Shown piece after piece: positions 1-8,305 of a DNA stretch of 45,284 nucleotides. The notes under the pieces are model-generated. The model was not told the origin of the DNA. It did no database searches and worked only from the letters and a program-made list of their open reading frames with translations. The stretch covers positions 1 through 45,284 of the forward strand of contig NZ_JAHHZS010000034.1 in assembly GCF_022606295.1 (NCBI RefSeq). Direction: 5' to 3'. This DNA is from Arthrobacter bambusae. GTDB taxonomy: Bacteria > Actinomycetota > Actinomycetes > Actinomycetales > Micrococcaceae. The position numbers and the translations under genes are program-made. How positions within the stretch are numbered: position 1 is the first letter of the stretch; each line of letters begins with the position of its first letter.

Positions 1-75
1 CACCCCCCCCCCACCCCCCCCCCACCCCCCCCCCCCCCCCCCCCGCCCCCCCCCCCCCCCCCCCCCCCCCCACCA
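1..75. repeat. poly-C low-complexity tract at the sequence edge
   Basis: All of the first 71 bases are C except A at 2, 13 and 24 and G at 45; the tract gives way to ordinary sequence from about 72. The first three A residues are 11 bases apart. A C-run this long right at the end of a sequence is most simply an assembly or sequencing artefact, although a true homopolymer cannot be excluded by reading. Confidence 0.8.
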
Positions 76-128
76 CTGTATTTAAGGCGGGTATTTAAGC
101 TGACCTTAACCTGGATTTATCCAAGAGT

Positions 129-1220
129 TCACGCGGCGCGGCTGACGGCGGCTTCGGCCAATTGCCTGAGTGCGGTAAGCGGGAGCTCAGCCAGGGGGAG
201 GCGTTCCAAGGCCTCGAAAGCCTCGTTGCTCAGTTCCTCGATCATTGATTCCGTGGCTTCGAGCGCTCCGCAATCCACTATGATCCGCCTGATCTCGGCA
301 ACCTCGGCCTCGCCAAGGTCCTGCCTTCCGAGCATGGTATCGATGTACTTCGAATCCGCGGCACCGGCCTGGTTGATGGCGAAGCCCACCAGCACGGTCC
401 GCTTGCCTTCGCGGAGGTCATCTCCCGCGGGCTTCCCGGTGGTTCCGGGGTCTCCGAATACTCCCAGGACGTCGTCGCGCAGCTGGAAGGCCTCACCCAA
501 TGGCAACGCGAAGGCTGAGTAGCCTTGCAGGAGTTCCTCGCTGGCACCGGCCAGGGCGCCTCCAAGTGCCAAGGGGTGTTCCGTCGAATACTTCGCCGAC
601 TTGAAACGGATGATGGACTGGGCACGGTGGACGGCGCCTGCGCGGTCCCTGACCGGGCCGGCGACTTCCTCCAGGATGTCCAGGTACTGGCCGGCCATGA
701 CCTCGGCGCGCATCAGGTTGAAGATCCGTCGCGCGGGTGTACCGGAGGCGGCCCGGCCGCCAATCTCCGTGAAGGCCTCCTCGCTGAAGGACAGGCACAG
801 GTCTCCGGTGAGAATCGCCGCCGCATGACCGAACCGTTCGCTGTCCAAGGCCCAGCCTTCGCCCTCATGGAGCTGGCTGAACCGCTTGTGGACGCTGGGG
901 CCTCCACGCCGCGTATCAGAGCGGTCGATGATGTCATCGTGGATCAGGGCTGCCGCCTGGAAGAGTTCCAAGGCGCAGCCGGCAGTGATGATGTCCGGAT
1001 GCGCGGACTCGCCTCCAGCGCCTCGCCACCCCCAGTAGCACATCAGGGCCCGGAGCCGTTTGCCACCTGTCACAAGGCTTGTGATCGAACCCATGAGGGG
1101 AGCCACGTCGGGGGAGATGGTGGCCATGGTTTCCTGTTGCATACCGAGGAAGCCGTTGAGTTTGGCGGCGACATCGGCCACGAAACGGCTTTGTTCCGAG
1201 CCGAGGTTCTCCGTGGTCAC
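129..1220 (-). CDS. polyprenyl (geranylgeranyl-type or longer) diphosphate synthase
   Basis: A 363-residue trans-isoprenyl diphosphate synthase, which condenses isopentenyl diphosphate onto an allylic diphosphate to make a linear C20 or longer chain for quinones, carotenoids or other prenyl lipids. The first aspartate-rich motif DDIID is at residues 95-99, followed by the R-R of DTRRGG; the second, DDVLG, is at 249-253 with the usual GKPAGDD and KRT after it. Residues just before the first motif are small (AAALIH), which in this family goes with longer products; exact chain length cannot be read. The start is GTG at 1220, overlapping the stop of the upstream lipoprotein gene by 4 bp, so the two are probably co-transcribed and translationally coupled. 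Confidence 0.88.
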   Translation of the reverse strand: MTTENLGSEQSRFVADVAAKLNGFLGMQQETMATISPDVAPLMGSITSLVTGGKRLRALMCYWGWRGAGGESAHPDIITAGCALELFQAAALIHDDIIDRSDTRRGGPSVHKRFSQLHEGEGWALDSERFGHAAAILTGDLCLSFSEEAFTEIGGRAASGTPARRIFNLMRAEVMAGQYLDILEEVAGPVRDRAGAVHRAQSIIRFKSAKYSTEHPLALGGALAGASEELLQGYSAFALPLGEAFQLRDDVLGVFGDPGTTGKPAGDDLREGKRTVLVGFAINQAGAADSKYIDTMLGRQDLGEAEVAEIRRIIVDCGALEATESMIEELSNEAFEALERLPLAELPLTALRQLAEAAVSRAA

Positions 1221-1750
1221 TTGATCGACCCGGCGGCCACGTTGGCACCGATGGTGAACGTGGATTTGCCCGCGGTTTCCACCACCGAGATATTCACCGT
1301 TTCATTGTCGCCACGGAGGAAGTCCTTTGATTTGATACTTCCCACAGTGTTGCCGGGAACTTCCTTGAAGCCCTGCGCGGTGAGCGCAGAGGTATAAAAG
1401 GCCACGACTGCGTCCGACGGGGACGAAACAGTGCCGACCAAGGCCACCGACGCCGGGGAGGAGTTCTTGTCGAAGCTGCTGGATTCGACCGCCGCCTGGG
1501 GCATCAACGGAATCAGTTGCTGCGGGAATCCAGGGACCAGGGCGCCGACTTTCGCCGCAGCTCCGGCCGCGGGTGTGGACGTGGTAGCCGGCGCCGGACT
1601 TGCCGAGGCAGTGACCGCCCCTGACGATGCTGGCGCCGCCCCTTGGGATGCCGTGCTTGCCGGGGACGACCCGCAAGCCGATATGGTCAACGCGACGCCC
1701 GTGGCCAACAGGGCCAGGCTGACGGGTTGAGGCTTTCCAAAGAGCTTCAC
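1217..1750 (-). CDS. secreted lipoprotein of unknown function
   Basis: A 177-residue predicted lipoprotein. The N-terminus has a basic K-rich start, a hydrophobic stretch (about residues 10-24) and a lipobox ending ISAC, with the acylated cysteine at residue 26. An Ala/Ser/Pro/Thr-rich linker (about 27-65) tethers a small folded C-terminal domain. I do not recognise the domain. The GTG start at 1750 is preceded by AGGAGG with good spacing. The gene ends inside the start of the prenyl diphosphate synthase gene, suggesting a two-gene unit. The lipoprotein call is firm; any function is unknown. Confidence 0.8.
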   Translation of the reverse strand: MKLFGKPQPVSLALLATGVALTISACGSSPASTASQGAAPASSGAVTASASPAPATTSTPAAGAAAKVGALVPGFPQQLIPLMPQAAVESSSFDKNSSPASVALVGTVSSPSDAVVAFYTSALTAQGFKEVPGNTVGSIKSKDFLRGDNETVNISVVETAGKSTFTIGANVAAGSIK

Positions 1751-1834
1751 AGGGATTTCCTCCTGGGGACGACGCCGGATGCTGCCTCCAGTTTAGGACG
1801 CCGGACGCGGCGTCCAGTAACCAGCGCCGCGGCA

Positions 1835-1840
1835 TAGGAT
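1835..1840 (+). promoter_or_regulatory. candidate -10 box for leaderless dinB transcript
   Basis: TAGGAT is followed by exactly six bases and then the GTG start at 1847. There is no Shine-Dalgarno sequence before the GTG, so transcription would begin at or next to the start codon. Confidence 0.45.
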
Positions 1841-1846
1841 TTCCCT

Positions 1847-3115
1847 GTGAGACCACAAGCAGAGGACAACGGGCGGGGCCCCCGCCAGGAAGTCGCTCCG
1901 GATCCCGCTGCTCTGCGGGAACTGAGGCGCACCAGCATCCTCCACGTGGACATGGATGCCTTTTTTGTCTCAGTGGAATTGCGCACCCGGCCCGAACTCA
2001 AGGGAAAGCCCGTCATTGTGGGGTTCCCGGTGGATCGCTCGGTTGTCCTGTCCGCTTCCTACGAAGCGCGCGCGTTGGGCGTGAAGTCCGCGATGCCCAT
2101 GGCCAACGCCATGCGGATGTGCCCCCGGGCGGTCATCATCGAGCCCCGCCACAGCCTCTACTACGAGGTGTCCCGGCAGTTGATGGGAATATTCGAATCA
2201 ATAACGGACCTCGTGGAACCGTTGAGCGTGGACGAAGCCTTCCTGGACGTCGGCGGCGCCATCAGGAGGCTTGGTCCGCCCCTCCAGATCGGCCATTTGA
2301 TCCGGCGCCGCGTTGCCTCAGAGCTGGGAATCACTGCGTCGGTGGGTATTGCCGCCAATAAGTTCGTTGCCAAAATTGCCTCTACACGCTGCAAACCCGA
2401 CGGATTGCTGCTTATCGAGGCGGGACAGACCGTGGCCTATCTGCACAGCCTGCCCGTGAACGCCTTGTGGGGCGTCGGGGCGAAGACCGCCGATGTGCTC
2501 GCGAGATTGGGCATCCGGACCGTGGCCGATGTTGCGGCCACGCCGCCTTCATCCTTGAAAAAGGTCCTCGGCGCTTCGGGAGAGCATGTCCACCGGTTGT
2601 CGATGGGCCTGGACCCGCGGCCAGTCACGCCCACGCGCCTCGAAAAGAGCATCGGCTCCGAGGAAACGTTCGCTATGGACACCCCGGATGATGCTCTCCT
2701 GCACCGTGAGTTGCTCAGGCTCTCCCATCGAACCGCGTCACGGCTGCGGACTGCGGGAATGGTGGCCAGGACCATAGCGCTGAAGCTGCGGTATGCGGAT
2801 TTTTCGACCATCACCCGCAGCAAGACAATGCATACGCCGGTGGACAGCGCCCAGCTGATCTATCAGGTGGCGAGCCAGTTGCTGGCGTCCTTGGGGGAGC
2901 GGCCCATGAGCGTGCGCCTTGTTGGAGTCCGGGCCGAGCAGCTCGAGCCTGCCGAGCATGCCTCGCTGCAGTTGAGCCTCGATCGCAGGGACGACAACTG
3001 GCGTGCCGCCGAGCAGGCGCTTGACCGTGTCGCCGAGCGATTCGGCAACAAAACCGTCCTTCCGGCTGCACTTCTGGAACCGCATGCGGAGACTGACGGG
3101 GAGGGCTCTCCCTAG
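1847..3115 (+). CDS. dinB: DNA polymerase IV (Y-family translesion polymerase)
   Basis: A 422-residue Y-family polymerase that copies damaged templates with low fidelity. Palm-domain catalytic residues are visible: VDMDAFF with D35 and D37, and SVDEAF with D129 and E130. The helix-hairpin-helix region (WGVGAKTADVLARLGI) and the C-terminal little-finger domain follow in the normal order. An unusual 30-residue polar N-terminal extension precedes the first beta strand. The gene starts at GTG 1847 with no ribosome binding site but a -10-like box six bases upstream. The extreme C-terminus has no obvious QLxLF-type beta-clamp motif; QLSLD at about 370 is the nearest match. The gene is divergent from the lipoprotein gene, with about 96 bp between starts. 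Confidence 0.93.
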   Translation: MRPQAEDNGRGPRQEVAPDPAALRELRRTSILHVDMDAFFVSVELRTRPELKGKPVIVGFPVDRSVVLSASYEARALGVKSAMPMANAMRMCPRAVIIEPRHSLYYEVSRQLMGIFESITDLVEPLSVDEAFLDVGGAIRRLGPPLQIGHLIRRRVASELGITASVGIAANKFVAKIASTRCKPDGLLLIEAGQTVAYLHSLPVNALWGVGAKTADVLARLGIRTVADVAATPPSSLKKVLGASGEHVHRLSMGLDPRPVTPTRLEKSIGSEETFAMDTPDDALLHRELLRLSHRTASRLRTAGMVARTIALKLRYADFSTITRSKTMHTPVDSAQLIYQVASQLLASLGERPMSVRLVGVRAEQLEPAEHASLQLSLDRRDDNWRAAEQALDRVAERFGNKTVLPAALLEPHAETDGEGSP

Positions 3116-3351
3116 GCGGCGATGAGCCTCCCGCGTGCCTCCGGCGTGTCTTTCAGAACAGCGGCCAACAAACTATCCTAGAGATACACAGATTTAGACC
3201 GTCTGGATAAATTGCTCTGTTGTGTCTGTTCCGTGAGACCGTGTTCACAAGACCCGGTCTTCGGGAACCCTTTTTTGGGTTCATCCGTTTCTAGGGAACA
3301 AAGGCAACGGCCGCGGCGTATCCAGGCGCTGGCCGACTAAAGGAGGTCGCG

Positions 3352-3714
3352 ATGCCCCTATCGGAGCACGAACAGAAGCTCCTCGAGCAACTCGAGAAGC
3401 AACTGCATGAGGACGATCCGAAGTTTGCCAATTCAATGGGCTCTGACCCCATTCGCTCATGGTCGACCAGGCACATCGTTATTGGCGTTCTAGGCACTAT
3501 CGCCGGGATTCTCTTGTTGTTGGTAGGTGTGTCCTTGCAGAACATCTTCCTTGGGGTGTTGGGCTTCATTGTCATGGGCGCCGGCGTGTACTTCGCCACC
3601 CTGAGAAGGGCAGCCGGCGGCAAATCGAAGAGTGCCAAGCCGGGTAAGGCGCGGAACTCCTTCATGAGCAACCTCGAGGAACGCTGGGACGAGCGCCGCC
3701 GCGGCGAGGAGTAA
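3352..3714 (+). CDS. DUF3040 family membrane protein
   Basis: A 120-residue protein with the DUF3040 layout: the start MPLSEHEQKLLEQLE, an acidic stretch ending DDPKF, then two closely spaced membrane segments (about residues 43-62 and 64-83) and a basic, glutamate-rich cytoplasmic tail. The family is common in actinobacteria, often just upstream of the dcw cluster as here; its function is not established. The ATG at 3352 has a strong AAAGGAGG ribosome binding site. A perfect 13-bp hairpin terminator follows about 75 bp after the stop. Confidence 0.88.
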   Translation: MPLSEHEQKLLEQLEKQLHEDDPKFANSMGSDPIRSWSTRHIVIGVLGTIAGILLLLVGVSLQNIFLGVLGFIVMGAGVYFATLRRAAGGKSKSAKPGKARNSFMSNLEERWDERRRGEE

Positions 3715-3789
3715 GAGCGCTCCATCCGGAGGCTTGTCGTTCACGGATGACGAGTCCTCCACATTGCACCACCAGGCTCCGGCCTGATT

Positions 3790-3820
3790 GCGAAAAGACC
3801 CGAAAACCGGGTCTTTTCGC
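3790..3820 (+). terminator. intrinsic terminator after the DUF3040 gene
   Basis: A perfect 13-bp stem pairs 3790-3802 with 3808-3820 around the loop AAAAC. The stem ends in AAAAG/CTTTT pairs and is followed by ATTTAA, so it could work on either strand. It isolates the mraZ promoter from upstream transcription. Confidence 0.85.
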
Positions 3821-3993
3821 ATTTAACCCCAGGTTGGCCGCGCCTCGCGAGCCTGCCTACGCGACCCTGAAGCCGCCGTCGTGCGGCTGCCCGCAGCGCC
3901 GCGCCAAGCCTCCTCCACTGCCAACCACCTCTGGAATCCCTGTGTTTTCAGGCTCCAGCATTCGAAAGTGGGGTAGAAACACGCCGGATTGCG

Positions 3994-4050
3994 TTGACTG
4001 TGGGGGCTTGTGGAGTAAAGTGGAGCAAGTAAGAGGGTAGTGGCGGCGTG
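3994..4050 (+). promoter_or_regulatory. mraZ promoter with overlapping MraZ-type repeats
   Basis: A -35 TTGACT (3994-3999) and a -10 TAAAGT (4016-4021) are 16 bp apart. TGG-starting repeats lie at 4001, 4011 and 4021, exactly 10 bp apart and over the core promoter, with another TGG at 4041. In E. coli, MraZ binds TGGG repeats with 10-bp periodicity and represses its own cluster, so autorepression is likely here. The family knowledge is established; the assignment to this site is inference from spacing and position. Confidence 0.7.
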
Positions 4051-4091
4051 GGGCAGGTACGGGCACCTTTTCGGATGGGGGCGGTGGGCCA

Positions 4092-4523
4092 GTGTTTCTT
4101 GGCACGCATTCTCCCCGTCTGGACGAAAAGGGCCGGATCATCCTTCCCGCCAAGTTCCGCGAGGAACTTGCTGACGGCTTGGTGCTCACAAGGGGCCAGG
4201 AGCGTTGCATCTACGTCTTCAGCCAGCGGGAATTCGAACGTATTCACGAATCCATGCGGGAGGCCCCTATCTCCTCCAAGCAGTCGCGTGACTACATCCG
4301 GGTTTTCCTGTCCGGAGCCTCTGACGAGGTACCTGACAAGCAGGGGCGCGTGACGATTCCGCCGGCGCTCCGGAGCTACGCAGGTCTCGAGCGGGAATTG
4401 GCGGTCATCGGCGCCGGAACCCGCGCAGAGATCTGGGATGCCCAGGCTTGGGACGAGTACCTGGCCGAGAAGGAAGCCGCCTTCTCGGAGACCGACGACG
4501 ACAACCTTCCCGGGTTCATTTAG
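4092..4523 (+). CDS. mraZ: transcriptional regulator MraZ
   Basis: A 143-residue MraZ, the usual family length. Two AbrB-like half-domains carry the diagnostic motifs DEKGRIILPAKFR (about residues 11-23) and DKQGRVTIPPALR (about 83-95). MraZ forms a ring-shaped oligomer that binds direct repeats upstream of its own gene and tunes dcw expression. It starts at GTG 4092, about 70 bp downstream of the predicted -10, and heads the long plus-strand cluster. Conserved position directly before rsmH supports the call. Confidence 0.96.
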   Translation: MFLGTHSPRLDEKGRIILPAKFREELADGLVLTRGQERCIYVFSQREFERIHESMREAPISSKQSRDYIRVFLSGASDEVPDKQGRVTIPPALRSYAGLERELAVIGAGTRAEIWDAQAWDEYLAEKEAAFSETDDDNLPGFI

Positions 4524-4587
4524 AAACCGGGACAGGAAACAGCAATGCTTCTTGGACGGGATCTCCAGCCGCCCATCACATTGTTTT

Positions 4588-4613
4588 CCTGGCTCACCTT
4601 CCCCGGAGCCAGG
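4588..4613 (+). promoter_or_regulatory. hairpin in the mraZ-rsmH intergenic region
   Basis: CCTGGCTC (4588-4595) pairs perfectly with GAGCCAGG (4606-4613) across a 10-base loop. No T-run follows, so it is not a standard terminator. It could stabilise or attenuate the transcript between mraZ and rsmH. Confidence 0.35.
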
Positions 4614-4702
4614 CAGACGCTGCGATAGGCGCGGATGGGGATCCGGCTCAAGAAGCGACCCACCCGACTGACAGACGAACAATTCAGCTCTGAGGAGGCC
4701 GC

Positions 4703-5701
4703 ATGGAGGAGCAAGACGCCCCAAAACCAACCTCGGAGCGACATGTACCGGTCCTGAAGGACCGGTGCATCAATTTGTTGGCCCCCGGTTTTGAAGCGGC
4801 CCGCAGCCGCGGCGAAACGCCCGTGGCCATCGACGCCACGTTGGGAATGGGCGGCCACTCCGAAGCGATGCTGCAGCGGTTCCCCGACCTGCACCTTGTC
4901 GGGATAGACCGGGACGAAGAGGCCCTCGCCCTCGCCGGAGAGCGACTGCAACCGTTTTCGGCCCGCACTGACCTCGTCCATGCGGTCTACGACGAGATCG
5001 AAGATGTCCTTACCGACCTTGGCATCCCCGAAGTGCACGGGATCCTCATGGATCTTGGTGTGTCGTCCCTCCAACTGGACGAGCGGGAGCGCGGCTTTGC
5101 CTACTCCTACGACGCGCCCCTGGACATGCGGATGGATACCAGCCGCGGCCAGACGGCCGCTGACGTCGTCAACAACTACTCCGAAGAAGACCTGGTCCGG
5201 ATCATCCGCAAGTGGGGCGAAGAGAAGTTTGCGGGCAGGATCGCCAACCGCATCGTCACGGCGAGGGCCTCCAAGCCATTCGCCACCACCGGCGAACTCG
5301 TCGAGCAGATCCGCGGGGTTGTTCCCGCGGCGGCTGCGAAATCCGGTGGGCACCCGGCCAAGCGGACTTTCCAGGCCTTGCGGATTGAAGTCAACGAGGA
5401 ACTCGATGTCCTGGAGAGAGCAGTTCCTGCCGCTCTCTCAGCCTCAGCGATGGGGGGACGGGTAGTGGTGATGTCATACCACTCCCTCGAGGACAAGATC
5501 GTCAAGTCCGTCTTCCAGTCCCGGTCCAAGTCATCGGCCCCGCTCGGTTTCCCGGTGGAGCTGGAGGAGCACAAACCGGAATTCAAAACCTTGACCAAGG
5601 GCACGGAAGTGCCGACACCCGAAGAAATCGCCGAAAACCCGCGTGCGGCATCTGCCCGCCTGCGGGCCGTGGAACGCATCAAAGCGAGGAGAACAGCATG
5701 A
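4703..5701 (+). CDS. rsmH: 16S rRNA (cytosine1402-N4)-methyltransferase
   Basis: A 332-residue RsmH (MraW). It uses S-adenosylmethionine to methylate N4 of C1402 in the decoding centre of 16S rRNA. The family start HVPVLKDRCINLL, the SAM-binding motif DATLGMGGHSEAML (about residues 44-57), MDLGVSSLQLD (about 116-126) and the C-terminal SYHSLEDKIVK are all present. ATG 4703 has GAGGAGG four bases upstream. The stop overlaps the ftsL start by 4 bp (ATGA). Confidence 0.96.
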   Translation: MEEQDAPKPTSERHVPVLKDRCINLLAPGFEAARSRGETPVAIDATLGMGGHSEAMLQRFPDLHLVGIDRDEEALALAGERLQPFSARTDLVHAVYDEIEDVLTDLGIPEVHGILMDLGVSSLQLDERERGFAYSYDAPLDMRMDTSRGQTAADVVNNYSEEDLVRIIRKWGEEKFAGRIANRIVTARASKPFATTGELVEQIRGVVPAAAAKSGGHPAKRTFQALRIEVNEELDVLERAVPAALSASAMGGRVVVMSYHSLEDKIVKSVFQSRSKSSAPLGFPVELEEHKPEFKTLTKGTEVPTPEEIAENPRAASARLRAVERIKARRTA

Positions 5702-6363
5702 GCACCGCTGCCGCGAAGATCCTGCCGACCACTGTGGGCAACACCGCGCGTGCCCTGCCCGCCCGAGGACCGGAGCGCGACGCGACCCGCAAGGCGCGGA
5801 CCCCGCTCTCTCTCGTGCAGAGTGTTCCCGGACGAAGGCGGACTCCCTTCGTCGTCTTTTGCTTCGGCGTGCTGGCGGCGGCCTTGATGACGGTCCTTGT
5901 GCTGAACATCTCGGTTTCCACGGCCCAATACGACTTGGTGAAGCTCAGGAACGACGATGCGTCCCTGAACAAGCAGAACCAGGATCTGACACAGCAGGTG
6001 CAGAACTACCAAGCTCCCCAGAATCTGGCCGCGAAGGCCGCAGAATTGGGAATGGTAGCTTCCACTGCCACGGGCCAGATCGATCTGGACACTCTGACAG
6101 TCACAGGTAAAGCCACGCCGGCAACCAAGGGACAGAATCCCGGTGCCGTCATCGCCGCCCCTGCGGTTGCAGGCCAGTCCAGCGTGCAACCTTCCGCGCC
6201 CGCCAAGAATGATTCGCTCGACAGCCGCAAACCCAGCGGGACGGCCGACCCGACGCCGGCCAAACCGCAGGCGCCCGTGGTTCCTGCGGCACCCAAGCCG
6301 CCGGTGGTGGACCTTCACGGTGGTTCGGTCCCGGTTCCACAGCAGAAGGTACCCGGGCAGTAG
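5698..6363 (+). CDS. ftsL: FtsL-like septum protein
   Basis: A 221-residue bitopic membrane protein in the ftsL position. A basic cytoplasmic N-terminus (1-55) is followed by one membrane helix (about 58-80), then a heptad-like coiled coil with many Q, N and L residues (about 80-115) and AAELGMV at the end of the FtsL/DivIC core. The remaining 100 residues are Pro/Ala/Lys-rich and probably disordered. FtsL forms a complex with FtsB and FtsQ that activates FtsWI at the septum. FtsL sequences diverge widely, so the name rests on topology and position between rsmH and ftsI. Confidence 0.8.
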   Translation: MSTAAAKILPTTVGNTARALPARGPERDATRKARTPLSLVQSVPGRRRTPFVVFCFGVLAAALMTVLVLNISVSTAQYDLVKLRNDDASLNKQNQDLTQQVQNYQAPQNLAAKAAELGMVASTATGQIDLDTLTVTGKATPATKGQNPGAVIAAPAVAGQSSVQPSAPAKNDSLDSRKPSGTADPTPAKPQAPVVPAAPKPPVVDLHGGSVPVPQQKVPGQ

Positions 6364-6378
6364 CGTCCAGCCGACCTG

Positions 6379-8214
6379 ATGTCAGGTAAACAGCAAGGCA
6401 AGCAGCAAGGAATCGACGTGGTGCAGAAAACCGGCAAACCGAAGAACAAGAGAACGCCGGTGGCGAAGAAGCGCCTGCGCATCGGGCTCGGAATCATGCT
6501 GACGCTGTTGCTGGTGATCGGGGGCAAGTTGTTCCTGGTCCAGGGCCTCGACGTCGGAGGCCTGGCCGAGGCGGCCTATAACAACAGGCTGACAACCACC
6601 ATCCTGCCCGCCGAACGCGGCAAGATCCTTGACGCCAACGGCACCGTCCTCGCCAGCAGTGTGATCCGCTACGACATCGTGGTGGACCAAACGGTCAATA
6701 CGAACACCGATCAGTTTCCTCGTTTCAACACCCAGACCCAGGCCATAGACACGATCTCCAGGTCCCAGGGCATTGCAGAACTTGCCAGCGCCTTGGGGAT
6801 GGACGTCAACCAGGTCACCCAGGCGGTGACCGGCGTCAAGAAATACAACGTCGTGGCCAAGGAAGTGAAGCCGGACGTCGAAGACCGGATTTCACAGCTG
6901 CACATCCCGGGGGTGGTTTCGGAAGGCGTCAGCAAGCGTGTCTATCCCAACGGGAGCGTCGCCGGGGGCGTCATCGGCTTCCTCAAGGACGGCACCACGG
7001 GCCAGGCCGGCCTTGAGCAGACCCAGGACGCCCTCCTGCGCGGCAAGGACGGCAAGCGGGTCTTCGAGATCGGCGCCGACGGGCTTCGCATTCCCGTGGC
7101 GACCGACCTGCTGACACCCGCCGTGAACGGCCAGGACGTCAAACTGACCCTCAACACGGACATCCAGTACTTTGCGCAGCAAGCGATCCAGACCCAGGTC
7201 AACCAGCTCAATGCCGAGTGGGGATCGATTGTCGTCGAGGACGTCAAGACCGGCAACATCATCGCGATGGCGGACACGAACGCTCCCGACCCCAACGACC
7301 CAGGGAAGGTCGCGGCCGCGGACCGCGGCGTGCGGTCCGTGACGGCGGCCTACGAGCCTGGTTCCGTCGAGAAGATGATCACGGCATCGGCCGCCATCAA
7401 CGAAGGGAAGTCCAGCCCGCTGGACACCGTCACGATTCCACCGGCCCTGACCATTGACGGTCAGACGTTCACTGATGCCTTCGTGCACGGTACTGAGCAG
7501 AGGACCCTCGCCGGTATCCTCGGCTATTCAATGAACACCGGTACCGTGATGATCGGCAGCCGCCTGAGCAAGCAGCAGCGTTACGACTACCTCACCCGCT
7601 TCGGCATCGGCGAAGCCCCGGACATCGGGCTTCCCGCCGAATCGACCGGCATTCTCGCCAAGCCGGATCAATGGGACGACCGGCAGCAATACACCGTGTT
7701 GTTCGGCCAAGGTGTGTCCCAGTCCACGCTCCAGACCGTCCGGGCCTACCAAGGCGTGGCCAACGGCGGCGTGATGATCCAACCGCGGCTCATCGATGGC
7801 TACGTGGGAGCCGACGGTGTGGAGAACAAGGTGCCCGCCAAGGATTCCCGGCAGGTTGTCACCCCGGACACGGCCCAACAGGTCCGTGACATCCTCGAGA
7901 GCAACGTCACGATGGGCGAAGTGAAAGACGCCGGCATCGACGGATACCGGGTGGGTGCCAAGACCGGAACCTCCGAAGCGCCCCGCGAAGATGGCCTGCC
8001 CGGATTCGACGGCTACACCGCGTCCATTATCGGAATGGCTCCCATGGAGAATCCACGGTTCATTGTCGAGGTGGTTGTCCAGCGCCCCAAAGGGAACATC
8101 TACGGCATCACCCAAGGACCGATCTTCCGCTCGGTCATGGGCCAGGTGCTGCGCACCTACAACGTCCCGCCGTCCACCGGCACTCCGGCGCGGTTCCCGC
8201 AATACGGCAAGTAG
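6379..8214 (+). CDS. ftsI: septal transpeptidase, class B penicillin-binding protein
   Basis: A class B penicillin-binding protein of up to 611 residues that cross-links septal peptidoglycan. After a lysine/glutamine-rich cytoplasmic tail there is one membrane helix (about 33-55) and the non-catalytic dimerisation domain. The transpeptidase domain has all three active-site motifs: SVEK with nucleophile S329 and K332, SMN at 384-386 and KTG at 528-530. ATG 6379 lacks a ribosome binding site. In-frame GTG 6418 (codon 14) has AAGGA six bases upstream and is a credible alternative start; both keep the whole membrane anchor. The neighbours ftsL and murE fix the identity as the division-specific PBP. 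Confidence 0.94.
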   Translation: MSGKQQGKQQGIDVVQKTGKPKNKRTPVAKKRLRIGLGIMLTLLLVIGGKLFLVQGLDVGGLAEAAYNNRLTTTILPAERGKILDANGTVLASSVIRYDIVVDQTVNTNTDQFPRFNTQTQAIDTISRSQGIAELASALGMDVNQVTQAVTGVKKYNVVAKEVKPDVEDRISQLHIPGVVSEGVSKRVYPNGSVAGGVIGFLKDGTTGQAGLEQTQDALLRGKDGKRVFEIGADGLRIPVATDLLTPAVNGQDVKLTLNTDIQYFAQQAIQTQVNQLNAEWGSIVVEDVKTGNIIAMADTNAPDPNDPGKVAAADRGVRSVTAAYEPGSVEKMITASAAINEGKSSPLDTVTIPPALTIDGQTFTDAFVHGTEQRTLAGILGYSMNTGTVMIGSRLSKQQRYDYLTRFGIGEAPDIGLPAESTGILAKPDQWDDRQQYTVLFGQGVSQSTLQTVRAYQGVANGGVMIQPRLIDGYVGADGVENKVPAKDSRQVVTPDTAQQVRDILESNVTMGEVKDAGIDGYRVGAKTGTSEAPREDGLPGFDGYTASIIGMAPMENPRFIVEVVVQRPKGNIYGITQGPIFRSVMGQVLRTYNVPPSTGTPARFPQYGK

Positions 8215-8268
8215 CCGGCACGGCACATCACGCCAGTACGGCAAGTAGCCCAGTTTCGCCAAGTAAGC
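8203..8268 (+). repeat. direct repeat duplicating the end of ftsI
   Basis: TACGGCAAGTAGCC at 8203-8216 contains the last codons and stop of ftsI and recurs exactly at 8237-8250, 34 bp later. A weaker third copy, TTCGCCAAGTAAGC, is at 8255-8268. It looks like a small local duplication in the ftsI-murE gap. Confidence 0.6.
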
Positions 8269-8271
8269 TTG

Positions 8272-8299
8272 TTGGGCATCTGTCCGGCCACTTTACGAT
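8272..8299 (+). promoter_or_regulatory. candidate promoter before murE
   Basis: TTGGGC (8272-8277) and TACGAT (8294-8299) are separated by 16 bp. The -10 is a fair match; the -35 is weak. Transcription would start close to the ATG at 8306 and supply murE and downstream genes independently of the mraZ promoter. Confidence 0.35.
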
Positions 8300-8305
8300 C
8301 CACCC

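Larger units (their letters stand above)
3715..4091 (+). other. 377-bp non-coding gap before the dcw cluster
   Basis: The gap holds the terminator at 3790-3820, then about 170 bp in which I see no gene or clear signal, then the mraZ promoter and its repeats (3994-4050). The open frames across it run through the terminator and have no ribosome binding site, so I do not call them genes. Confidence 0.7.

Noticed and set aside
3265..3282. GAACCC-T6-GGGTTC palindrome upstream of the DUF3040 gene
   Set aside because: Only a 6-bp stem with the T-run in the loop rather than after the stem; not convincing as a terminator or operator.
3747..4040. 97-codon frame between the DUF3040 gene and mraZ
   Set aside because: It reads through a perfect terminator hairpin and the mraZ promoter and has no ribosome binding site.
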